Assembly: GCA_004195615.1 (NCBI GenBank)
Contig: PSPW01000005.1
Span: forward strand, 1 to 64,000
DNA length: 64,000 bases
From: Methanobacteriota archaeon
GTDB lineage: Archaea; Thermoplasmatota; Poseidoniia; Poseidoniales; Thalassarchaeaceae
Direction: 5' to 3'
This document shows, piece after piece, positions 43,737 through 52,600 of this stretch. Both the position numbers and the translations under genes were made by a program. Under the pieces are notes generated by a model that was not told the DNA's origin, made no database searches, and was given only the letters and a program-made list of their open reading frames with translations. Within the stretch, counting starts at the first letter, position 1. Each line of letters starts with the position of its first letter.

Positions 43737-45061
43737 ATAGACATCGCCGCCTCCACTATGTCCTCCCAAGGTGCACCGGTTCTGAATGAAGGCCTACCAT
43801 AGCTAGACACTCCGGCCGAGTGCCCTGCCTCCCTAAGCGTGTCCACAATCCTCCTAGGGCTCGGTGGAGCACCCGTACCTAGCCATGCAGCGAGGTCGTC
43901 CACGACAACCAGATGACTGGCCGAAATCACCTCGGATTCTTCCGAGATGTGCCTTACGCTCCTAACCACCTTCCTCCTTTCGGCTTCGAACCTCCGCTCA
44001 TCCCATCCAAGTGGGTCATCAATCGTGAATTCTGGTCCACAGCTCTCTAGTGCCCGCTCTTTAGTCATCGATGACATTGTCCCTTGGTCTCCCATCGGAC
44101 CTACCCACAGGGGGCCGGAAACTCGGGGATCACTTCTGTCGAGGGGGAATTCCAGCGGAAGCATGCAGTGCATCGGAAGCAACTCGACAGCACTCCCATG
44201 GTGCAACCCCGCACCGATGGAGGCCAATACCTCCTCCCTGGTCGGAGAGTGCACTCTCCAACCAATATTATCTTCCAACTTGTTAGCTGCAGAAACTCCT
44301 TTCAGAACTCTGAAAGACACCCTGAGGTGGTGGGAGTCCCAAACTGAAACCAGAGGGACAATCGACCTATCGTGTCTTGCAGCAACTCGGGAGAATGTAG
44401 CCAGCATTACCCTCATTCCAGAGTCATGAGAAAGACTATCCGTCCTCACTCTAGCACCGTATCGTCTCATCAGGGCGGTTCTAGACGAGCCAGTCAGTGC
44501 AGCGGTGTCAGTCGCACTAACTTCCATCACACCACTCCTAGCCATAGACTGCATGGCGGAGTCAATGAATGGAATCGGGGATCCATAGGGGTCGATGTCT
44601 ACCCAATGCCTTCCACTGCTTAGGACCGCCACTCTGAGGTCCCCCTTCGTAGATTCTAGACTCCCTCCTCCATGTGATGGGGGGAACTCACTGTGAGAGG
44701 CCTTAGCCCATTCCAACGCCGCCTCCTCGAGATCCACTATTGTTGCAGTTATTCTGCTAGATTTCTCCGAAGACAACTCGTTCAACCATCTTCGCGCCCT
44801 GAGCCCAGATGCGGTCAGACCGTCGAGTGCATACACGGTCCCATCACCGAGCATTCCCTCATCCATAGCATGCCTGAACAGGAGAACACTCCTTGTTCTG
44901 CTACCTGCCATCGCGGGGTTGTAGAACACCTTCCCTGAAGCCTTTGTTCCCGGTCCCTGAGATTCCTCTGGGAGATTTGGAAGGAGCATCAGGGTCCTGC
45001 CCTCTCTATGAGGGACTCCCCCACCGCCAATTGACATGGTTCCCGGAGGGGGACCTGACAA
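43721..45061 (-). CDS. trm1: tRNA (guanine26-N2)-dimethyltransferase Trm1
   Basis: 446 aa. It dimethylates G26 of tRNAs. The archaeal signature KVFYNPAMAGSRTRSVLL and the catalytic DIDPYGSPIPFID motif are both present, with the SAM site ALDGLTASGLRARR in the right place. The start may be the TTG at 45061 or the ATG at 45037 (MSIGGGG); neither has a strong ribosome site. It follows purM on the same strand with a 17-base gap, so the two are probably co-transcribed. Confidence 0.94.
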   Translation of the reverse strand: MSGPPPGTMSIGGGGVPHREGRTLMLLPNLPEESQGPGTKASGKVFYNPAMAGSRTRSVLLFRHAMDEGMLGDGTVYALDGLTASGLRARRWLNELSSEKSSRITATIVDLEEAALEWAKASHSEFPPSHGGGSLESTKGDLRVAVLSSGRHWVDIDPYGSPIPFIDSAMQSMARSGVMEVSATDTAALTGSSRTALMRRYGARVRTDSLSHDSGMRVMLATFSRVAARHDRSIVPLVSVWDSHHLRVSFRVLKGVSAANKLEDNIGWRVHSPTREEVLASIGAGLHHGSAVELLPMHCMLPLEFPLDRSDPRVSGPLWVGPMGDQGTMSSMTKERALESCGPEFTIDDPLGWDERRFEAERRKVVRSVRHISEESEVISASHLVVVDDLAAWLGTGAPPSPRRIVDTLREAGHSAGVSSYGRPSFRTGAPWEDIVEAAMSIQPPM

Positions 45062-45078
45062 AAGGAATTGGCCAACAA

Positions 45079-46200
45079 TCAGTAGTGAGAGAAGACCACA
45101 TCGGAGTCTGAGTGAGTAACCAATCTGCCATTATCAACAACTTGCCCCACCCTTCTGCTTCCTGGAAGCCGATCACCAAGCCATTCCTCTACTAACTCAG
45201 CACAACTCTCCGAGACAGCAATCACCATCCCCATCCCCATGTTGAATGTCCGATGCATCTCCAATGCGGTGACAGATCCAACCTTGGAGATCCATCCGAA
45301 CTCGGGTTGTGGGTCCAGAGGTTCGTCGATGTGCCACCCAAGGTTGCCATGGAGTCGAAGAAGGTTGGACAAACCCCCTCCTGTGATATGCACTATTGCC
45401 TTGATCGATTCAGGCTCCACAAAACCCCCCTCACGCCTAGATTCCAAAACAAGATCTACCACTGGATCAACATAGATCCGCGTTGGGTTCAGCACCACTT
45501 CGCCTAGAGTTATCGGGCCATCTCGTCCGGAAAACCTCTCGATTTTCCTAGAATTGTGTTCCGGATTGAATGGAGAGGAATCTTCTAACGAGCATCCCGA
45601 CCTCTCAATTACCGCACGAACCAGGGTGTACCCGTTAGAGTGAATTCCACTGCTGGGTAGCCCGATCAGTACGTCACCTTCCATCAGATTCTGGCCGGTG
45701 ATTCCACAGTTCTTCGGAAACCAACCTAGAGCGGTTCCCGAGAGATCGAGTTCCTTCACTATCCCAGGCAGGGTTGCAGTCTCACCACCCGCAAGCGTCA
45801 CTCTGGCTGTTTCGCAAGCCCTAGAAAGAGAACCACCAAGCGAAGCGTGAACCTCTGGATCCGCTATTGGAACTGCGATGTAGTCCACAAAGGCAAGCGG
45901 CTCTGCTCCAACACAAATCAGGTCGTTCACGTTCATGGCAACGCAGTCGAACCCCACTCCCCCTAGTTGGCCAACCTCACTCGCAATCTGCAACTTGGAG
46001 CCAACTCCATCAGTAGCCAACGCAAGACAGGATTCTCCGAATTCGATTACTCCTCCGAACCCCCCAGGCAGGTCTACTGGCGCTCCTAGTTCTCCCGGGG
46101 ATCTCTTTGAGCGGGACAAGGACCCGATCAAGCTAGCCACAGCCCTCCCCTCCAGAGCTATGTCAACCCCACTGGATGCGTAGTCTAGGGGGTCTTCCAT
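45079..46200 (-). CDS. purM: Phosphoribosylformylglycinamidine cyclo-ligase (AIR synthetase)
   Basis: 373 aa. It closes the imidazole ring in purine synthesis using ATP. Motifs: YASSGVDI near the start, ALATDGVGSKL, DCVAMNVNDLICVGAEPL, LAGGETATLPG and GLPSSGIHSNGYTLVR, all in family order. The C-terminal domain has HITGGGLSNLLR. First gene of a purM-trm1 pair. No other pur genes are present here. Confidence 0.96.
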   Translation of the reverse strand: MEDPLDYASSGVDIALEGRAVASLIGSLSRSKRSPGELGAPVDLPGGFGGVIEFGESCLALATDGVGSKLQIASEVGQLGGVGFDCVAMNVNDLICVGAEPLAFVDYIAVPIADPEVHASLGGSLSRACETARVTLAGGETATLPGIVKELDLSGTALGWFPKNCGITGQNLMEGDVLIGLPSSGIHSNGYTLVRAVIERSGCSLEDSSPFNPEHNSRKIERFSGRDGPITLGEVVLNPTRIYVDPVVDLVLESRREGGFVEPESIKAIVHITGGGLSNLLRLHGNLGWHIDEPLDPQPEFGWISKVGSVTALEMHRTFNMGMGMVIAVSESCAELVEEWLGDRLPGSRRVGQVVDNGRLVTHSDSDVVFSHY

Positions 46201-46314
46201 GGCATACCGCAGGGAGGTAGCAATTTCATCCTTCGGAAGACCACTCTCCGATGTGAAAATCTCTTCTAAAAAACCTCAATATTCAGGTAATAAACCGCTT
46301 TTTCGGACATTTAG

Positions 46315-46322
46315 TTATAAAG
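46315..46322 (+). promoter_or_regulatory. TATA box of the Liv transporter operon
   Basis: TTATAAAG lies 63 bases before the binding-protein start, in the 184-base divergent gap with purM. Transcription would begin near 46345 and give a leader of about 40 bases. This is the clearest TATA element in the window. Confidence 0.5.
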
Positions 46323-46384
46323 AAACAATCCACATACTCTATAGGTGGAAGTTATTTCGCCGGGCCCACGGATAGTGTAACACT

Positions 46385-49300
46385 ATGTATAACAAGAAAA
46401 CAATAGCAATGATGCTTACCCTGAGCATGCTAGCGGCTAGTCTCGCTGGATGCGCAGGTGGGGACGACGACTGGGACGCAGAAAATGCAGCTAGTGATGT
46501 CAGCGTAGTATGGGTGGAGTCCGCTTGGGACCCCATCATCCCCAACCTGAATGCCGGCGAGATGTGCGATCTAATCATCTCGGCCATGACCAAGACAGAT
46601 GAGCGCGATCAGGTCGTCGACTTCACCAGGGCTTACTACACAAGTAGCCAGGGAGTAATCGGCGGAACCGGATCAACCGCCATCAGCGATGTCTCCGAGC
46701 TTAATGCTGCTGGAGTCACCATCGGAGTACAGTCCGGGACGACCTCTGACCTGTACGCTGACGCGAACCTTGCAATGGCAACCACCTCTGCATACGAGGA
46801 CTTCCCATCAGTCATCGCTGCCCTAAACAACGGGGACGTGATGTACGCAATGGGCGACGCACCTGTGCTATCGCTAGAGTCTGACCTGTTGACGACCTTC
46901 TCCGATGAGAACTTCGGTTTCGCTGTCCGCGAGGACTCGGGCGACCTTCTAGATGCCCTCAACGCGGCTATCGGCGCAATAATCGACTCGGGAGAGTACG
47001 ACGCGATCTATTCAGCATCCTTCAATGGAGCAGTCACCCTTGCGGATGACAGCACCACTGACACGGCTACCGCGTACCCTGCTACACCCAGTGGATCAAG
47101 CGACCTTGCTGGTGTTCTGGACTCCGGAGCACTGAACATCTGCACAGACCCGTTCTACGCTCCTTTCGAGAGCTATGACGCAGACATGAACGTGGTCGGC
47201 TTCGACGCAGATATCGCGCACGCAATCGCAGATGAGATTGCAGCCCACTACATGGGCACCGCGAATCCGATGTTCGCCGGCGATCCACTACCACTGCCAA
47301 CGACTGTCATCAGGATCGGAGCAATGTACGACTCTACCGGCCCAATCGGTAACTTCGGACCTGGTTTCGACTTCGCCACGGCAGCAGCCATCACGGCTCT
47401 GAATGCAATGGGCAATGATGACGCTAACGGAAACGACATCGTCTACGAGATAGTATACGGTGACACCGGATGCGACGGAACGACCGCAGGAACCTCTGCT
47501 CAGACTCTGGTAGACTCCGGAGTCGTCGCAGTGGCCGGAGCGGCTTGCTCTGGCGCTTCGATAGGTGCCAACGCAGTCCTTTCCGCAGCTGGAATCCCGA
47601 TGGTCTCCTTCGCGAGCACATCACCAGCACTCAGTGATGCAACGACATACCCTGACTTCTTCAGGGTCGTCCCAAGCGATGCGATCCAGGGAGAGGCAAT
47701 GTCTGACATGGTCGCGGCAGCCGGAGTAACCACCCCCGCGCTCCTGCACATGGTCAACGCATACGGTGCTGGCCTAGCTGACTCGTTCAAGATGAACTGG
47801 GAAGCAGCAGGGAACACCCTATGCACGCAGGCTGGATACGATGAGACCGCCCTAACTGATGCTGCAAGCATCGTCCAGGGCGTCATCGACGCTGGAACCT
47901 GCGACTCTGTCGTGCTAATCGCGTACAACACGGACGCGGCACTGATCCTCGAGACTATGGCCGGACTGGGCGCAACCCTACCGGTCTTCGGGGCTGATGG
48001 ATTCGCTGGAGAGGCGGCTCTTGAGTCGTTCAACGCACCCGAGGTTACCAACGGTGTCCAGAACACCAAACCAAGGGCAGCTTCCGGAAGCGGCGACTTC
48101 GCCGCTAATTGCGCTGCTGACACAGTTTGCTCGGCTGGCATCTTCACCTCCGAGGCTTACGACGCGGTCATGATAATCGGAATGGCAGCCTCTCATGAGG
48201 ACGGAGCCAATATGGCGAACCACATCAACATGGTCGGCGCTGGAGACGGATACGCAGGAGCAAGCGGGAACCAGGTGTTCCTGTCCAACGGAGACGTCGG
48301 CGGATCGGGGTACGATGTGTGCACCTTCCACCACGTTCCAACATTCGGCCAGTACTTCAACTGTGACAGGATGTGGACGGCAACCGGTGGACTGGCTGAC
48401 GTGACCTTCGCGGGCACGACAGTCAAGATTGGCTTCATGGGTGACGCAACCAGCCCTGCGATTGGCGACTTCTGGGTTCCATTCCAGGCAGCCGCTGGAG
48501 TCGGCCTTTCTCTGGCTAACATCGTCGCTTACAGCAACGGTGTGCAGTTCGAGATTGTCTGGGGCGACACGGCTTGCGACGGAACGACTGCAGCCACAGC
48601 GGCTCAGTCCCTAGTCGACGCAGGTGTATGGGGAGTAGTCGGAGCAGCATGCTCCGGAGCATCCATTGGCGCCAACGCGGTTCTTTCCGCAGCTGGAATC
48701 CCGATGATATCGTACGCGAGCACGTCACCAGCACTCAGTGATGCAACGACATACCCTGACTTCTTCAGGGTCGTCCCAAGCGACGCAGGGCAGGGTCTGG
48801 CACTATCTGACCTTCTAACTGCAAACTCAGAGACCGACGTTGCGTTGGTCCACATGGTCAACGCATACGGCGCAGGTCTGGCTGACGCGTTCAAGATGAA
48901 CTGGGAAGCAGCAGGGAACACCCTCTGCACGCAGATCGGATACGACGAGACCGCTACCACCGACTACTCAGCAATCATCCAGCAGGTTACGGATGCTCAG
49001 TGCGGTGCAGTAGTCACTGTGTCCTACAACTCTGACGGCGGCCTAATCATCGGCGAGCTGGCAGCAGCTGGCTTCGCCGGGCAGATCTACGGTACCGACG
49101 GAATCGCAGAGACAGCAATCGGGAACTACACGAGCGCAGCCAACCTGAACGGCGTCATCGCAACCAAGCCGGCATCGGCATCGGCAAGCGAGGTCTCCAT
49201 GACCTTCGCCTACCTGTGTGCAACGACACCCCCATGCGGCGACGGTATCTTCACCGCTGAGGCGTTCGACGCTCTGACCATGATGGCGTTCTCCGCCTTC

Positions 49301-49525
49301 ACCTTCCTGACCACACCAGGCATCACCGCCTCTCAGGCGATTGCTGGTACGGCAGGATCGGGATGGAACGGTGCCTCTGGCACCATCACGTTCCTAGCGA
49401 ACGGTGACACCCCAGGATCCGGTTACTGTATCGGATCCTACACTGGGACTTCAGTCAACGGCGTTGATACGCTGTCCTTCGACTGCAATCAGCACTGGGG
49501 CTCCAACGGCCTGACTGATCTCTGA
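46385..49525 (+). CDS. Substrate-binding lipoprotein: rearranged SBP_bac_3 domain fused to two LivJ-type (Peripla_BP_6) domains
   Basis: 1046 aa. Lipobox LAGC with Cys23. Residues about 39-225 match an amino-acid-binding SBP_bac_3 domain from its middle onward (SAWDPIIPNLNAGEMCDLI, SGTTSDLYAD, SGEYDAIY). The missing first part of that fold appears afterwards at about 249-290 (ALNICTDPFYAPFE, VVGFDADIAHAIADE), so the domain looks circularly permuted. Two LivJ-type domains follow (about 306-670 and 672-1046), each with VGAACSGASIGANAVLSAAG-type and YPDFFRVVPSD motifs, very similar to each other. It binds ligand outside the cell for the downstream permease and ATPases; ligands are probably amino acids or similar, by family. 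Confidence 0.88.
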   Translation: MYNKKTIAMMLTLSMLAASLAGCAGGDDDWDAENAASDVSVVWVESAWDPIIPNLNAGEMCDLIISAMTKTDERDQVVDFTRAYYTSSQGVIGGTGSTAISDVSELNAAGVTIGVQSGTTSDLYADANLAMATTSAYEDFPSVIAALNNGDVMYAMGDAPVLSLESDLLTTFSDENFGFAVREDSGDLLDALNAAIGAIIDSGEYDAIYSASFNGAVTLADDSTTDTATAYPATPSGSSDLAGVLDSGALNICTDPFYAPFESYDADMNVVGFDADIAHAIADEIAAHYMGTANPMFAGDPLPLPTTVIRIGAMYDSTGPIGNFGPGFDFATAAAITALNAMGNDDANGNDIVYEIVYGDTGCDGTTAGTSAQTLVDSGVVAVAGAACSGASIGANAVLSAAGIPMVSFASTSPALSDATTYPDFFRVVPSDAIQGEAMSDMVAAAGVTTPALLHMVNAYGAGLADSFKMNWEAAGNTLCTQAGYDETALTDAASIVQGVIDAGTCDSVVLIAYNTDAALILETMAGLGATLPVFGADGFAGEAALESFNAPEVTNGVQNTKPRAASGSGDFAANCAADTVCSAGIFTSEAYDAVMIIGMAASHEDGANMANHINMVGAGDGYAGASGNQVFLSNGDVGGSGYDVCTFHHVPTFGQYFNCDRMWTATGGLADVTFAGTTVKIGFMGDATSPAIGDFWVPFQAAAGVGLSLANIVAYSNGVQFEIVWGDTACDGTTAATAAQSLVDAGVWGVVGAACSGASIGANAVLSAAGIPMISYASTSPALSDATTYPDFFRVVPSDAGQGLALSDLLTANSETDVALVHMVNAYGAGLADAFKMNWEAAGNTLCTQIGYDETATTDYSAIIQQVTDAQCGAVVTVSYNSDGGLIIGELAAAGFAGQIYGTDGIAETAIGNYTSAANLNGVIATKPASASASEVSMTFAYLCATTPPCGDGIFTAEAFDALTMMAFSAFTFLTTPGITASQAIAGTAGSGWNGASGTITFLANGDTPGSGYCIGSYTGTSVNGVDTLSFDCNQHWGSNGLTDL
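47621..48783 (+). repeat. Pair of identical 59-base segments within the binding-protein gene (47621-47679 and 48725-48783)
   Basis: The two segments begin TCACCAGCACTCAGTGATGC and are identical for 59 bases, coding the same stretch of each LivJ-type domain (SPALSDATTYPDFFRVVPSD). A further near-37-base identity lies around 47784-47820 and 48888-48924. Synonymous sites are also conserved, so the duplication is recent or maintained by gene conversion. Confidence 0.85.
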
Positions 49526-49554
49526 TCAGAACGGCTATTTGGTACACGTAAAGG

Positions 49555-49584
49555 CGCCTTGGCGGGCTTCGGTCCGCCAAGGCG
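49555..49584 (+). promoter_or_regulatory. Strong cUUCGg-capped hairpin between binding-protein and permease genes
   Basis: CGCCTTGGCGG (49555-49565) pairs perfectly with CCGCCAAGGCG (49574-49584). Inside, G66-T73 and C67-G72 extend the stem (numbers within 495xx) to cap a TTCG tetraloop, the exceptionally stable cUUCGg. It lies 30 bases after the binding-protein stop. No T run follows, so it looks like an mRNA stabiliser or attenuation point and not a simple terminator. Confidence 0.7.
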
Positions 49585-49633
49585 TCCCCAACAACAATGA
49601 TTACTTCGACACCCCCACATCCGTGGGGCAGTC

Positions 49634-52600
49634 GTGCCGGAGGGAAGAAACATCGAACTAATTTCCAGCCTCAAGAGTCTGAAAGAGTATCACTGGGATG
49701 ATCTAGCGCGGATTAGGAAGAGACTCATTATCGCAACCCTGCTGATAGCAGACGCATTCGTAGGACTCCTATACCACACTAGCTCTCTGAACCTTCTTGA
49801 CTACATACTCGCGGACAACCTTCCCTTCGAAATGGTATTTCTCCTTCAGAGTGTTCAAGCAATCTCCTGTGGTTTCTTCTACGTAAAGATACTATTCGAT
49901 GACGCCAAGTCAGGAATCCTTCGTAGCCTGGGAATGTTTGGCTCTCCATTCTTCCTCCTTGCAGTCATATTCATCACACTAGAATTCCTGTTTACAGGGC
50001 AGGGTTTGGCCACTGACATCAACATAGACTCGATTGCTATCGTGAGGGAAACACTCACTCACTCCTCCACCTTCCTCTCAATTGCCCTTGGCCTAACTCT
50101 CACTTACAAGGTCCAGAGGTACGGAAACTTCGCGCAGTCGGAGTTCTTCATGATTGGAATGTTCACTACTTTCGTCATTTCCTGGACCGGCGTATACTCC
50201 CCAATATTCGATTCCCCGAGAGACGACGTGATAGTATGGACACTCTTGTTCAGAGTCATCGTGGCCGCCTTCATAATCACGGGCATTGCAGGGGTCATGG
50301 TCGACCTCCTCGTCTACCGAGGTTTCAGGCTAAGGGATGCGACTCCACAGGTCATGATGATCGGATCTCTGGGTGTTGCTTTGGCCCTGAGAGCAATATT
50401 CTACCTCAGATTCACCTCGGATAAGAGACAATGGTTCCCTGACATGGACTTCTCCGACCAGTATACGCAGAAATGGATATTTCCCACTACCAAATTACGA
50501 ATTTGGCTCGGAGACAGGTCGTTAGCGGGCAGCGAGGACGTCAATGGAAACGGTGTGTTTGACGTTGAAACCTACACTCAAGCCCACGCTAACGCAGGAG
50601 AAATCCCAATGGGGGCCGCCATTGGAGATATTATCCCCGGAACAGGTGAGGACCTAGATGGCGATGGCCGCCTCGATGTCGCACAGTCGTACACTCACAA
50701 TAACTGCGAGCAGTCGACGAACCCCGAAACAGGCGAACTGATGTTCGACGAGGCGTCTGGAGATCCAATTCTAGAGAGGATAGTGACCGAGGGCTGGAGT
50801 CCCGGCAATCCCGGTTCAGGTGGATCCAGGCCAGCCTTCGAGCTCTACGACGTGGGTGTCGACTGCGTTTCTCAGGCTACTAACTACTATTCTTACCTGA
50901 AGGGATCCGTTGCAGCCACGATTTTCACCGCCTCAATCCTACTCTACCTGTTCCTAACCAAGTCTCGTCTCGGCATGCAAATGCGGGCTGTGGCCGATAA
51001 CCCCGAACTCGCAGCAAGCAGTGGAATCAACGTGGAGAGGGTGCAGACGATCAGTGCTTTCCTCTCTGCAGGCATCTCCGGAATCGGCGGTTCGGTGTTC
51101 GCTATGACATACCTGTGGAACCCAGTCTCTGCCTTCACACTCCTGCTCCCCGCCTTCGCCATAATCGTACTGGGGACGATAGGTTCGATTCCCGGCGCCA
51201 TAGTCGCGTCCATTATCGTGGGATTCACCAAGGCCGTTTCTGCTGTAATCCTCATGGGGATCGGTCCTGACTTGCATGACAGATACTCCTACTTCACTTT
51301 GGCCGATGTGATGCCCTACGCATTCCTGATAGCTATCCTGCTGATTATGCCCCAGGGGATAGGACATGCATGGGAGGAGTGGAAGATAGAGCGCATGAGG
51401 AAGACGACCACCCCCGATCCAGAGGATTCGAGGAACTCTAGGGCTGCTCTCGCTTTCCTGCCGACAGGGATATTCGGCCTTCATCACTGGTGGGGCGGTC
51501 GCTCAGACAAGGCCCAGAACTACTCCCTAGTGGCTATCGCCGCCTATCTCTTTCACAGGTTCTCCTCCTTCATCGGCCGAGAGTCTCTCTCCGATGATGG
51601 CTGCGGGAACGTTTGCTCCGAATCACTAGATGACATGAAGGAGGAGCTGGCCGACCTCGCAATAATCATCGAACCATCCACCGAAGAAGTCGGACGCATG
51701 GATGAACTAATCATCTCAATTGACGACTACTCGAAAACCAACCTAGAGGTATTGACTGGCAGGGAAGACGGTACTCTGATGGTCGAAGACTCACCATACT
51801 TCTCCGAAGCACCGTCTACACTGGACGAATCGTGGCTCGACTTGATGCAGACCGAGATCCAGACCGTGGACCTGATTGCCGATGCAGGTGATCTGATATG
51901 GCCACTGATACCACTTTTGCTTTGGGCACTAGCAATCTACGAGGGAACTAGGATCTTGAGGGAGGGTAAACTTCCCTCCTCTGTGAGCGAAAGAAGTCGA
52001 ATTCGCGGTATTACTTCGCCTTTCAATGAGATTTCAACTCTCATTCAAATTCTCAGAACCCCCTGGGAAAGGGGCAGATCACTAATCAGGACTGCTGACA
52101 GAAGACACTCCGACACAGTCCTTTCCGTGAAAGCCTGGATGACAAACCAGGTAGCACCGACCAAGGATTTGTTCGCGCGGGAGTCAACTGGAGGTCCCTA
52201 CGTTCTCCAGTTTCCAACTCTCAGTAGGCTCCCATCTTGGCTCAATATCCCTTATGGCAGACGTGGTAAGACGGGTTCAAACATAGCATTCCTTGTTCTA
52301 TTACTAGTTTTGTTAGGCTTCCTTTGGTGGCTACCAATCACCGATTCAGATACATGGAGGTGGAACAAGGTGTTCCAAGTCTCAAACGTAGTCTCCTTAC
52401 TTTGCGTCTTCATCCTGATGAGCTTCTCCTTGAACCTCCATACCGGTTACACTGGAATGGTAAACTTCGGAGTGATTTTCTTCGTCGCAATCGGTGGGGT
52501 TACGGTCGCAATCCTGACTGCACCGAAATCAGTGAACGGCTATGACTGGGGCTTCCCATCAGCAATAATCGCTTCCACAGTTCTCGCTGCGGCCATTGGT

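Noticed and set aside
47500-48147. Open minus-strand frames of more than 200 codons under the binding-protein gene
   Set aside because: They follow the repeated LivJ coding sequence on the other strand and appear in similar form under both copies, which is what a shadow does.
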